From Candidatus Heimdallarchaeota archaeon (GTDB lineage: Archaea; Asgardarchaeota; Heimdallarchaeia; JABLTI01): a DNA stretch of 56,183 bases. The notes under the pieces were generated by a model. That model did no database searches. It was not told the DNA's origin and saw only the letters and a program-made list of their open reading frames with translations. The position numbers and the translations under genes were made by a program. Below are positions 16,617 through 25,337 of the stretch, one piece after another (position 1 is the first letter of the stretch; each line of letters begins with the position of its first letter). The DNA lies in contig DXJV01000061.1 of the NCBI GenBank assembly GCA_019056785.1, forward strand, positions 1 to 56,183, in the 5' to 3' direction.

Positions 16617-16649
16617 AGAGCATTACTGCTTTTTCAAGCGGTTTGCTCT
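16617..16649. terminator. Hairpin at the PUA/FKBP convergent junction
   Basis: The outer stem AGAGCA/TGCTCT encloses an inner stem CTGCTT/AAGCGG (one G-T pair) with the loop TTTC. The structure lies in the 25-bp gap between convergent genes and includes the FKBP stop codon at 16,634-16,636. It probably marks the 3' ends of both transcripts. Confidence 0.5.
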
Positions 16650-17344
16650 GGAAAGGTAAATCGATCGATAAAAATAATCTCTCTATAGGCTGGCAGATAT
16701 TTGTTAATGTCAGCAGCAATTCGCATTTTTCGTAATTGAATGTACAAATCTTTTGTAGCGATTTCCTCTGGAATGGTTATTGTTACTTTATCTTTCTCAT
16801 CCTTAATTGTAAAAGTAGAAAGATCCACACCGGGCATCCGATAATCTATTAAAGCCCCGATCTTCTTTTTAGCAGATGAAATCTTCTCCTCGATTTTCCC
16901 TTCATAAACAATCGTTTTTCCCACTAAAGGATGATTGAAATCAACACGGACGCGACCGCCGACAACAGATTTAATGACACCTGTTTGATTTCCCCATTGG
17001 ATTTGTTTGCCAACAACAGGTACAATGTCTTTTGCAATTAACTCTTTTCTTCCGAGTAATTTGACTTTTGTATGGTCCCAATTACCAAATGTTTCTTCAG
17101 GTGGGATGGCAACCTTAAATTTCTCGCCAACTTCCTTACCTATCATCACATCATTGAGTCGTTTGAGAAACATCTCTTCATTTCCTACGACCATAAGCCT
17201 TGGGCCATATTGATTCTTTTCGTCGTAAATGTTGGCTCTTTTTGCAACTTTTTCATCGGTCGTTTCGATAATGCGAGCTGTTTCTTTAACTTTCAAAGTA
17301 AATGAAATACGGATGAAATCTCCGAGTTTTATTTTAGTGGCCAT
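16634..17344 (-). CDS. FKBP-type peptidyl-prolyl cis-trans isomerase (archaeal long form)
   Basis: This cytoplasmic chaperone with proline isomerase activity has 236 residues, the usual size of the archaeal long FKBP. It opens with the family's KLGDFIRISFTLKV strand. An FKBP core is interrupted by an insert-in-flap segment containing the PEETFGNWD and VVGGRVRVDFNHPLVGK motifs; RVDFNHPLAGK-type sequences are diagnostic of SlyD-like FKBPs. The C-terminal 80 residues form the extra archaeal alpha/beta domain. It stands alone on the minus strand, convergent with the PUA gene. Confidence 0.93.
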   Translation of the reverse strand: MATKIKLGDFIRISFTLKVKETARIIETTDEKVAKRANIYDEKNQYGPRLMVVGNEEMFLKRLNDVMIGKEVGEKFKVAIPPEETFGNWDHTKVKLLGRKELIAKDIVPVVGKQIQWGNQTGVIKSVVGGRVRVDFNHPLVGKTIVYEGKIEEKISSAKKKIGALIDYRMPGVDLSTFTIKDEKDKVTITIPEEIATKDLYIQLRKMRIAADINKYLPAYREIIFIDRFTFPEQTA

Positions 17345-17447
17345 TTTTTTGGATTCCTGCCAGCTGATTATTTTTAATAATATTCTTTAGACCATTTGAG
17401 ACTACTACATTCAAAAGAGTTTTGTTGAATCAAGCAATTCTGTAAAA

Positions 17448-18428
17448 TTATCGTGTTAAAGAAGAATGATACGGGAATAATTTAAAAGTGTCAAAAAAGC
17501 AATAGGCTCTTGTTTTACTTTCTAAAGGAGTTGAATCATATAAAATCATTAAACGATCAAAAAGAGCTTCATTCACCACACCAAGACCAACAGCAGTAAA
17601 AGTGCCTGGTTTTAATTGAGTCTTGCCGGCGTCTTGTATCAAAGAACAACGAAGCTTTGATTTTCGTGCCTTGCGATAGATGCTCAAAAGGTTCTCCTCT
17701 GAGCATGTTGTCCAAATTTCAATTGGTTGAGAGTGAAAATCCCACTCGAGTTCACCTTCGCTTATTAGAGAAACCAGTGCATGAGCAGCTTGAGTGGAAA
17801 ATTTGCCCTTACCCATATGAATGTCTTTGCGCAAAACAATGCCAACCATATTATCTCCCAGTTTTTGCAACGTCCGAAATTTTACAGCCAAAATGCGATT
17901 ATTATGGAAAAAAGAAGCAATACTATTCTTACTCCAGTGCCCCTTGATTATTGGTTTAAGAATTTTCTCAGGTTCGCAAAAAGGGACATTTACTACAGAA
18001 AGGACATAACCATTACTGTTTTCACCAGCAATTTGCAATAATTGCGTTCCGTTAAATGAACAACCCATTTCTTTTACCACACGTCTAATAGCAACAGCAC
18101 AAAGACGTTCAATGGTTGTATCCTGAAGTGAAAAATCGGTTGTCGTGTTCATATCTAAGGGCGCCGTTTCATGAATGTCTTTAGTAGTTGAAAGCAACCA
18201 CTTAAAAACCTCGGGATTAGTTTTGAAGAAAAGAGAATAACTTCGCTCAACTAGTTTCATGAGCGAGTCTTTCGACAAAAGCTCTTTATCAAATTGATAA
18301 CTTAGAAGCCAATTGTTAGAACCAAAGCGCCGGTCCAGTTCAATGAGAGCAGATTTCTTAGGAGGACCAAGAAAAGATGGACGACCAAGAATAGCCCAGT
18401 CATTAATAAAAGCTTGAATACAAGTCAT
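17448..18428 (-). CDS. pth2: Peptidyl-tRNA hydrolase Pth2 domain fused to a conserved domain of unknown function
   Basis: Residues about 193-290 are a Pth2 domain, which releases tRNA from peptidyl-tRNA. It shows MVGIVLRKDIHMGKGKFSTQ followed by AAHA, and IQDAGKTQLKPGTFTAVGLG, close to the family's DAGRTQxxPGTxTxLGxGP. Normal archaeal Pth2 is about 115-120 residues, while this protein is 326. The first 190 residues (GRPSFLGPPKKSALIELDRRF and later VPFCEPEKI) are well structured and resemble a conserved unnamed domain that I recall from bacterial hypothetical proteins; I cannot give it a function. A tail of about 35 residues follows the Pth2 core. Fusion to an additional domain could direct the hydrolase to a particular substrate. 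Confidence 0.8.
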   Translation of the reverse strand: MTCIQAFINDWAILGRPSFLGPPKKSALIELDRRFGSNNWLLSYQFDKELLSKDSLMKLVERSYSLFFKTNPEVFKWLLSTTKDIHETAPLDMNTTTDFSLQDTTIERLCAVAIRRVVKEMGCSFNGTQLLQIAGENSNGYVLSVVNVPFCEPEKILKPIIKGHWSKNSIASFFHNNRILAVKFRTLQKLGDNMVGIVLRKDIHMGKGKFSTQAAHALVSLISEGELEWDFHSQPIEIWTTCSEENLLSIYRKARKSKLRCSLIQDAGKTQLKPGTFTAVGLGVVNEALFDRLMILYDSTPLESKTRAYCFFDTFKLFPYHSSLTR

Positions 18429-18601
18429 TTGTTTAACGCCGTAAAGAACATTTCACATTTCAGCACAATAATTTCTCTTTAAGATTTATTCCATGATATT
18501 GAAGAATTAAAATTTTTGTAAAAAAAAAGCAATCAAGAAAGTTGCGTACGCTACTATCAAGGAGAAACGGTTTTTTTAAGCAGAACGAGATAATTTTGTC
18601 A

Positions 18602-18895
18602 TTAAATGGTTGGTGGATGTCTTTGTAGTTCTTGCTCTTTTGCCATGATCTTCAATTGGTCCTTTGTAAATTTGACCTTTACTGTCCCGTCCGGCAACAA
18701 TTTTGCATCACGTGTTCTTACTTTCACTTTTGTAGCAGGGCCGATCTTAATTTTTCGTTCTAAAGTTATCTCAATAAAATCAACATTAATCTTTTCATAG
18801 CGCTCCCGGATAATCTGTGAAATTATTCCAACTTTATTATCATTTGAATCGAATACACTTTTGGATTTTAACATCTCTGGAGTTACGCGACTCAT
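18602..18895 (-). CDS. PRC-barrel domain protein
   Basis: This 97-residue protein is a single small beta-barrel of the PRC type: VTPEMLKSKSVFDSNDNKVGIISQI is the typical opening, followed by alternating beta strands. PRC-barrel proteins occur in RNA processing (RimM), photosynthetic reaction centres and, in archaea, cell-division factors such as CdpB. Nothing in the sequence or the neighbours selects among these. It is a single-gene unit between the Pth2 fusion and the MgtE-like transporters. Confidence 0.75.
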   Translation of the reverse strand: MSRVTPEMLKSKSVFDSNDNKVGIISQIIRERYEKINVDFIEITLERKIKIGPATKVKVRTRDAKLLPDGTVKVKFTKDQLKIMAKEQELQRHPPTI

Positions 18896-18997
18896 GGAAA
18901 GTCCACCTTCTAAAACACGCTTGTGCTTAGCCTCAGATAGATTAACAGTTATAATACTTTTTGATTGATTAAAAAAATACTCATTTCGGCAAAATGG

Positions 18998-20296
18998 CTA
19001 AGTCAATACGAAAGAGACCAGTAAAAGCAATGTAGAAACAACCAGATTAGATAAAGAAGCGATAATAGGGACAGAAAGATTGTCGGGATCCAACCCCTTT
19101 TTAAAAACAAAAATAATTAATGAGAAAATGACGAAAAGAATGAGAAGAAACCCAAAACCATTGATTAAGAGAGCAATGCCAAATACAACGCCAATATGTG
19201 CAAAGTCTCCAGCGAAGACTGAGCCCAAGACACCGTAAATGACATGCAATAATAACCCGGCAACACCAACACCAATGAAATTAGGCCATAAGTCTTTATC
19301 TTTAAATGCATGATAAGTAGGAACAATAGACCCCATTGAAAGATGTGTAGATGTAGTGTTTGCGACCATGCTTACTTCATCTCCCAATGTGTCTATAAGA
19401 GCAGGGTAGATAAGGAACAACCCAGGATAGTTTGTAAGCGCCGATCCGGCTTTGCTTAGTATGCCCCCCGTAAGAGAATTGATTGTTAAAGTAATTGATT
19501 GAATGGGAATGGCTTGTTTTAAAATTGCTCGAAATCTTTTATTCTTTGAGAATTTACTTACTAGAACAATAACAAATGTCAAATAGAGAATCACAGGGAT
19601 TAACCCAAAATATACACCACGAGAAATTCGTATCCACTTGCCCTCTGTTGTAAACCAATTTGCGGGTTTAAAAAGGAAGATCAACAAAGCGTAAAATACT
19701 GTGCTTAGAATATTATTAATTGTCGACATCGTCGGATAGACTAGAATATCAGGATTTAATTTACGTTTAAAAACAAAAAAAGCCAAGAGACTTGTAAGTT
19801 GTGATGAGAGCAAAGAGGCCATTGTTAAACTCAAAATGGGGATGACAATAAATGGGAGGGGATTTAAAACACGGCTCGGGCCCAAAGTAGCAAGGTTAGT
19901 GATGTAGGAGATAAGAGCGATCCAGAGAGAGTTGAAAACACCCAGGGTTAAAACCCCAGCCATTAATGCCCAATAATTCTTAGTATTCTTAAAAAGGGAT
20001 GGTTTTATGGAACCAATATGTAAACTTGTTCCGAGATGGCTTGCCAAAACCCCTATCCCCCCATCTGAAGACAAAAGAGGGGGATAAAGAAGAATGATAA
20101 ACGCACTGGCATTCGAAAATATTGAAGCATATTTTAGGAAGGTATAACTGCCAATACTACCTGCCCCTAGACCAAAAACATCAAAAAGAAGGGCGATAAA
20201 TGCTTGAGCTATAATGAGAAAAATGATGCGTAACATTGTTGGTTTTTTGAACCATTCAATAAGGTGGATTTTTCTCATTTTTCCCATTGTACTCAC
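18998..20296 (-). CDS. MgtE/SLC41-like divalent cation transporter (paralog 1)
   Basis: The 432-residue protein has about ten membrane segments and is built from two MgtE-type repeats. Each repeat has a segment like LLSSDGGIGVLASHLGTSLHIG and a later LNPDILVYPTMSTINN or LDPDNLSVPIIASL, which correspond to the SLC41/MgtE pore signatures. No N-terminal cytosolic CBS domains are present, unlike bacterial MgtE. Mg2+ is the likely substrate but is not proven. It lies downstream of a paralog and a PhoU/TrkA_C regulator in the same direction. The 256-bp spacing suggests it may be transcribed separately. Confidence 0.85.
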   Translation of the reverse strand: MSTMGKMRKIHLIEWFKKPTMLRIIFLIIAQAFIALLFDVFGLGAGSIGSYTFLKYASIFSNASAFIILLYPPLLSSDGGIGVLASHLGTSLHIGSIKPSLFKNTKNYWALMAGVLTLGVFNSLWIALISYITNLATLGPSRVLNPLPFIVIPILSLTMASLLSSQLTSLLAFFVFKRKLNPDILVYPTMSTINNILSTVFYALLIFLFKPANWFTTEGKWIRISRGVYFGLIPVILYLTFVIVLVSKFSKNKRFRAILKQAIPIQSITLTINSLTGGILSKAGSALTNYPGLFLIYPALIDTLGDEVSMVANTTSTHLSMGSIVPTYHAFKDKDLWPNFIGVGVAGLLLHVIYGVLGSVFAGDFAHIGVVFGIALLINGFGFLLILFVIFSLIIFVFKKGLDPDNLSVPIIASLSNLVVSTLLLLVSFVLT

Positions 20297-20552
20297 GCTG
20301 TTTTTTTACTTTGATTTTTTTAAGGGGCAAATAAACATACAAAAGGCACAGCAAATTTGCATGCCTTTTTGTAATTATGAGTGATAGTAATTCACGTAAA
20401 TAACATAATTGAAAAAGTGTGACTTTGAATCACAAGACACCCTTGCCAGAGGTGGCTCTGACATGCATTAAAAACCAAGCACCTATATTTTAATGTTTCA
20501 GAAAAAATGATAAATTCAATTAATAATTAATGTGAATAATTTAAAGAATAAA
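20297..20552. other. Intergenic region between the two MgtE-like genes
   Basis: The 256 bp are AT-rich and contain only short inverted repeats, for example CAGAG-GTGG-CTCTG near 20,451. I see no gene or known riboswitch. A promoter for paralog 1 is likely here, but I could not fix its position. Confidence 0.4.
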
Positions 20553-21926
20553 TCAAAAGTTTAGGAACGCGCCCAAGATTGTCACAGCCGTTTCGGTAGA
20601 TGCCCCATGAGATGAAACGCCAGGCAAAATGAGAAAAGAGAAGATAATAATAAAGCCCGCACAAGCAAGATCGGCCAAACAAGCTGTAAGAGGGATAGCA
20701 AAATTATCTGGATCAATTTCTCGTTTGAAGGCGAAAATTGCCAGAACATAAATTAGTGAACCTACAATTACATACGCCAAAATATTTGCAAGTACAGTGA
20801 CAATTATCACGAGTACAACATACCATTTTGTAACAATTGTACCCCACTTGATGAATGTGCCAATGACTGCCAGTAAAATTGTAATGGTTATACCCCCTGC
20901 ACCTATCCCTAAAAACTTCAAGAAAACCGTTGGTTTTCGAATGGATTTTAACTCGGGTTTAACATAACCAGCTGAAAAGTCTGTGATTAGTAAATTAACA
21001 GTGATGGCATTTTGATCCACAACTGTCCCAATGAGCGCAGGAAATGCTACGAGTAATTGAGGATAGGCTTCCAATGCCGCCTCTCCTTTCGATAAAGTAA
21101 AACCGGTAATAGTGCCAATAATACCACTTGCGAAAACCGCAAAGATAGATTCTTTCATCATTTTCCGGTATTCATGCTCTTTTCGATTTTTCATAATAAT
21201 GTAAATGATCCCCCCAAGAGACAGAGCAACGGGGATAATAGCGATATATGTTGCAAGCATATCACCACTTCCGGCCTGTGCAGGTAGCCAATAATCTGCA
21301 TCTGGTGCTCCCACTGTCCAAGGTTTTAGAATTTTTAGAATAACAGCATAAATGATTGTTATGAGAATATTATTCACAGTTGACATTACTGGAACAACAT
21401 AAACATCAGGGTTCAAACCTTTCTTATATGTGAAAAAGGAAACTGCACTAGTAATTTGTGTAGAGAGAGTAGCAGCAATCGCCATAACAAGAATAGGGAT
21501 TACAAAAAACAGCGTAGGATTGAGCACTTTGTATTCTGGGGGGAATGTTAAAATGTTCATGAGGTAAGTGACTGTTCCTACGATAAGAGCATCAAGCATT
21601 GCAATAGTCAATGTTGAAGAGACGAGACTTTTATAGATGGGGGTATTCTTCTTAAACGATGGTTTAACAGTTCCTAAATGAAGACCCGTACCAAGTTTTC
21701 CGGCAAGAACAGCAATATCACCCCTCGCCGCCAGAAGAGGGCCGTACATTAGAACCACCCATTTGATTTGTTTGGTATTCATCATAAAACTCGCGATTGT
21801 CCCTGAGATAATGCCACCAGAATCAAACGAAAGAGCTATTACTGCTTGCAAAAAAATCCCAAAAAAGAGATTTACCGCAGTTTTCTTAGCCACACTTGTC
21901 GAGGATGTTGACATTAATTTCACCAA
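20553..21926 (-). CDS. MgtE/SLC41-like divalent cation transporter (paralog 2)
   Basis: This 457-residue integral membrane protein has the same two-repeat MgtE architecture as the gene downstream. It shows LLAARGDIAVLAGKLGTGLHLG, LNPDVYVVPVMSTVNN and IDPDNFAIPLTACLADLA. The two paralogs are clearly related but divergent, so they may form a heterodimer or transport different ions. It lies about 90 bp after the PhoU/TrkA_C gene in the same direction. That arrangement supports gating by the regulator. Confidence 0.87.
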   Translation of the reverse strand: MVKLMSTSSTSVAKKTAVNLFFGIFLQAVIALSFDSGGIISGTIASFMMNTKQIKWVVLMYGPLLAARGDIAVLAGKLGTGLHLGTVKPSFKKNTPIYKSLVSSTLTIAMLDALIVGTVTYLMNILTFPPEYKVLNPTLFFVIPILVMAIAATLSTQITSAVSFFTYKKGLNPDVYVVPVMSTVNNILITIIYAVILKILKPWTVGAPDADYWLPAQAGSGDMLATYIAIIPVALSLGGIIYIIMKNRKEHEYRKMMKESIFAVFASGIIGTITGFTLSKGEAALEAYPQLLVAFPALIGTVVDQNAITVNLLITDFSAGYVKPELKSIRKPTVFLKFLGIGAGGITITILLAVIGTFIKWGTIVTKWYVVLVIIVTVLANILAYVIVGSLIYVLAIFAFKREIDPDNFAIPLTACLADLACAGFIIIFSFLILPGVSSHGASTETAVTILGAFLNF

Positions 21927-22017
21927 ATTTCACAAAGGGGGTATTGTACAAAGTGCAATTGCACTTTTTCTCAAAGAATTTGACTTGCTTTCAAAGTCAA
22001 ATGTTCAACGTCTAAGC

Positions 22018-24081
22018 TTACTCTGTTTTTGATACTTTTTCAGCTGCCTCTTCAGCAGCTTTCTTTGCGACTTCTTTCACTTCTTTTTCGATAACCTCCT
22101 TGACTTTTTCTTTCACCACTTCTTTTGCGGCTTTAGTGGCTACCTTCGTTATCTCATTTTCAACAACTTCAGAAGCAACCTCTTCAGCTGCTTTTGCTGC
22201 CACCCGTTTACCGGTTCGTTCTACAACCTTTTCAGCGGCTTTCTCAGCAGCTGAGATTGCAACATCTTTAGAAGCATCTTTCACAATTTTTTCAGGTGAT
22301 TCTACAACATGCACTTCTTTAATTGCTTCTGCAGCAGCCCGTTTTGCAGCGCGTTCAGCATCAACTTTAATAGTTTCTTTTACAATGCTTTCTACTTCTT
22401 TTGCAGCCATTTCTGTTGCAGCTTTCTCTGCCTTCTTGTAAACGGTTGCGGATTTTTCTTCAATTTTCTCTTCCGCAGACTCTTTTGCAGCTTGAACTAC
22501 ATCCTTTTTGGCTTCCGCCAGGCTTTTTTTCGCAGCAGCTTCAACAGCATCTTCGAGGACTTTCTTAACTTCCTTTTTATTTGCTCTTAGTTGTTCTGGT
22601 TCTACAGATTCAATGGTTTCTTTTGCCACCTCCTTGGCCAATTTTTTAACCATCTCTTCGGTGACTTTTTCCGTCACTTCAGAAGCGGCTTTAGTGATGG
22701 TTTTTTGAGTGACTTTTTCGGAAACCCTTTCTATAACCTTTGGTGCGATCTCCACCGCGGCTTTCTTTGAGACTTCTTTTGCAACAGCATCTGTTGCCTC
22801 TTCTACGACCTCGGTTATAACTTTATCAACAACTTGTTCGGCTGCTTTCTTCGTAGCTTCCAATTTCGCCTCTTTTTCTTCTACCGCTTCTTCTTCGCGC
22901 TTTTGAAACGCAGTACATGCATCACGCAAACCCGTGAAAATGATCGTGTCTCCGGCTCGTATTTTCGTTCGTCTTCGAGGTTTGAAATAATGCCCACCTT
23001 TTCGTTTTATTGCTAAGACCCTGATCCCAAATTCATCAAGATAATTACCGGCCGGCACAGTTTTACCAACGAGGGGGGAAGACTCTTCAACGACTTTTTC
23101 GAAGATGCTTTCAGCAGACTCACCGATTACAAGTTCAATTATCGGATGAGAGGGGATTTCTGTTAGAACAATTTTTGCTATTTGATTTGCTGAATCAGAA
23201 ATGTTTTCAGTAGCCTCAATTGTTCTTAACAATCCTTGAAGAGAAGTGATATCCTCTGAGGAGGATTTTGCCAACTTCAAGATGGCGATTTCCGCTTTAT
23301 TCCGAATGGTGTCCACCCGTTTTTCCATATTTGAAACGAGTTGAGCCAACTCTTTATTATTATAAAGAACAGCGCCATAGGCAAGATCGACCATCACTTC
23401 ACTTGTGTCTTTTAGTGCTATAAGATAATCTACGATATTCTCAGTAATTATTTGATGGTCAATGTCTTCATCTTCCTCTTCGGGCGGGGAAATTTCTTCT
23501 ACACTGCCACCAACGAGTAACTTGAGAAGGCTGATACCAGAGCTTGAGCCGCTCGCAAGGATGATGTCACCAGCTTGCAGTGCCATATCCTTCTCAGGGA
23601 TAATTAACCATTTTCCGGAACGGCGTATGGCAAAAATCACGATAGAATAATTCATTTTTTCGACGACTTCTGCAACAGTGTACCCTTTCAAAATGGATTC
23701 TTCGGAGATTTCTCCTCGCATTAAATCACGCGCGACTTTTTGGGACAGCTCTTTTATTGTTGGATGGATTACAAACCCTTTAATGAGAACATTTGCAATG
23801 TCTGTTGCGGAATTGGCAATGTCTTTGCTTGCCTGCCCCAAAACAACTAAAGGCAGGGTTGCTTGAGCGTCACGGCCATCACGAACTGCAACTTCAAGAG
23901 ACATGATTAACAAATAATCGAGATGAACAACAAGATCTCTCAACTCTTTAACTTCTTCTGCTAAGTCTTTATCCTCAAAAATAATGGAGGAATACGCGAG
24001 ATCAACCATTATACTACATAAGTCTTTGATTTGTTTGAGAGCATCTTTTGCAGAAATTGGTTCATAGGTGATTTTTGACAT
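22018..24081 (-). CDS. Duplicated PhoU-TrkA_C regulator with a 295-residue Ala/Glu/Lys/Val helical tail
   Basis: Residues about 10-110 and 210-315 are PhoU-like helical domains (IMVDLAYSSIIFEDKDLAEEV and VMVDLAYGAVLYNNKELAQLV are clear repeats). Each is followed by a TrkA_C/RCK-C domain (about 115-195 and 320-392) containing the ligand-site style AGDIILASGS and AGDTIIFTGL. PhoU-TrkA_C proteins often accompany MgtE-like transporters and are thought to gate them. From about residue 393 to the end the protein is almost only A, E, K, V, T and S, in heptad-like repeats (KAAEKVVERTGKRVAAKAAE). This predicts a very long helix or coiled coil. Such a tail is not part of the known family and may act as a scaffold or oligomerisation rod. 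Confidence 0.85.
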   Translation of the reverse strand: MSKITYEPISAKDALKQIKDLCSIMVDLAYSSIIFEDKDLAEEVKELRDLVVHLDYLLIMSLEVAVRDGRDAQATLPLVVLGQASKDIANSATDIANVLIKGFVIHPTIKELSQKVARDLMRGEISEESILKGYTVAEVVEKMNYSIVIFAIRRSGKWLIIPEKDMALQAGDIILASGSSSGISLLKLLVGGSVEEISPPEEEDEDIDHQIITENIVDYLIALKDTSEVMVDLAYGAVLYNNKELAQLVSNMEKRVDTIRNKAEIAILKLAKSSSEDITSLQGLLRTIEATENISDSANQIAKIVLTEIPSHPIIELVIGESAESIFEKVVEESSPLVGKTVPAGNYLDEFGIRVLAIKRKGGHYFKPRRRTKIRAGDTIIFTGLRDACTAFQKREEEAVEEKEAKLEATKKAAEQVVDKVITEVVEEATDAVAKEVSKKAAVEIAPKVIERVSEKVTQKTITKAASEVTEKVTEEMVKKLAKEVAKETIESVEPEQLRANKKEVKKVLEDAVEAAAKKSLAEAKKDVVQAAKESAEEKIEEKSATVYKKAEKAATEMAAKEVESIVKETIKVDAERAAKRAAAEAIKEVHVVESPEKIVKDASKDVAISAAEKAAEKVVERTGKRVAAKAAEEVASEVVENEITKVATKAAKEVVKEKVKEVIEKEVKEVAKKAAEEAAEKVSKTE

Positions 24082-24249
24082 GAGTGTTCAACAACAAGCA
24101 AATTTTATACTTTTGACAAATGAAGCACTACTATTATTATCTTTCCTTTCTTTCCATTTTTGACGAAAAGAAGGTGGGCAAACTTCTACTTCTCGTCACC
24201 TTGCTAATTACAGAAAGAAGAAGGAAAAATTTTCAAAAAAAAACAACAA

Positions 24250-25140
24250 TTAGAGAAGGAAAGGAATAATAGCCTTGCGGTTTTCCGGGTAGTCTTCAAA
24301 TGTTTTTTTATACCATTTATGATGTGAAATCGCTCTTGGGAGCAGATTTGCAACAGTCCAAATAGCGAAATACATGCCAGCAATTGACCACGTTAAAAAT
24401 GCCCAGCCAACCCATTCGAGAATTTCTCCAAGATAATTTGGGCATGATAAGAGACGATATAATCCTCCTGTGGGAATTTTGTAAGTATTTTCCTCTCCAG
24501 GCTTCCTTAAATTCCGTAAAATGTAGTCCGATTGTTTATTGATGAAATAACCGACTGCAAAAATGATCGTCCCGATAATGAATTGAGGGGTATATAACCA
24601 AGCAATAGTAGTATAATCCGCATTCGAAAAATTAAAGAGCAAATCATCGGCATAAATGGCATCAGAAAGTGTGAAAAGCCAGCGCCCTTGAATATAAACA
24701 TTAACCAGATTAAAGAAGAAACCCATTGCAACAATAGTTAAAGTGATTTTCTTTCCATTTTTAATTCTGAACGGATAAATAAAGACCCTGTGGGCATAGT
24801 GAATGAACCAGATCATAAGAAAAGCGTAATGAGTAATGCTTGTCTTTTTATCACTGAGACCAAAACAGAGAAGCATGATGACTATTGTAGGGAGCTCCAT
24901 GATAAACCACCCCAGATGAGTGTTCATTTTTGGCCCCCAATGCCCATCCATATGTCGTCCATAGCCAGCTTTCACAAAGAAGAGCATAATGAAAACCATA
25001 ACGCCAATTCCCATGGAAACTAAAAGAATAATACTATAAATTAATGGTTCGTTTGGATACCAAAGACCGATACTCATAGCTGACTTCATCCTATGAAGAA
25101 GATAGATGGATGAGCAAGTAAATGTTCGTAAAAAGAACAT
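24250..25140 (-). CDS. 3-oxo-5-alpha-steroid 4-dehydrogenase (SRD5A) family membrane protein
   Basis: The 296-residue protein has six or seven membrane segments. Its C-terminal half carries the steroid 5-alpha-reductase family signature: YKIPTGGLYRLLSCPNYLGE, EWVGWAFLTWSIAG, then PRAISHHKWY and FEDYPENRKAIIPFLL. The family uses NADPH to reduce enone or polyprenyl double bonds in lipids; relatives include SRD5A1-3 and plant DET2. The C-terminal motif here is notably close to the eukaryotic SRD5A1/2 form. In an archaeon a polyprenol or isoprenoid-lipid double bond is a plausible substrate. The real start may be M18 or M22, since the first residues are poor. It is a single gene. Confidence 0.85.
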   Translation of the reverse strand: MFFLRTFTCSSIYLLHRMKSAMSIGLWYPNEPLIYSIILLVSMGIGVMVFIMLFFVKAGYGRHMDGHWGPKMNTHLGWFIMELPTIVIMLLCFGLSDKKTSITHYAFLMIWFIHYAHRVFIYPFRIKNGKKITLTIVAMGFFFNLVNVYIQGRWLFTLSDAIYADDLLFNFSNADYTTIAWLYTPQFIIGTIIFAVGYFINKQSDYILRNLRKPGEENTYKIPTGGLYRLLSCPNYLGEILEWVGWAFLTWSIAGMYFAIWTVANLLPRAISHHKWYKKTFEDYPENRKAIIPFLL

Positions 25141-25334
25141 TATTGCTCACTTGACTATCTCTGTTTCGGTATTATTGTCGCATGCTTTTTTTTAAAGGTT
25201 TCTTTTTTAAAAATAAAAGCAGCTGGAGCAATTAAATAGCTGAAAAATAACTAGATAATAGGTCTGTTCTAACCTTAAGTTGCACTGAGTATAGGAAAAA
25301 CCTAACAATGAAGTGTGAAGAGTCAAGAACAGAC
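25141..25334. other. Intergenic region with long inverted repeat
   Basis: The gap between the methyltransferase stop and the SRD5A-like start holds a 12-bp inverted repeat (see the separate entry) and T/A-rich tracts. A reversed TATA-like CCTTTAAA near 25,190 could drive the SRD5A-like gene. No additional gene is seen. Confidence 0.4.
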
Positions 25335-25337
25335 CTA
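25259..25337. repeat. Perfect 12-bp inverted repeat with 55-nt spacer at the methyltransferase 3' end
   Basis: TAGGTCTGTTCT (25,259-25,270) and AGAACAGACCTA (25,326-25,337) are exact reverse complements. The right arm contains the last codons and the TAG stop of the DNA methyltransferase gene. The spacer has a smaller hairpin, TAGG-AAAAA-CCTA. Read from the minus strand, the left arm is followed by a T-rich stretch. It could be a large terminator stem, a structured small RNA or a protein-binding site. Confidence 0.7.

Noticed and set aside
22100..22906. Several plus-strand frames rich in Ser, Phe and Ala
   Set aside because: They are antisense shadows of the Ala/Glu/Lys-rich tail of the PhoU-TrkA_C protein.
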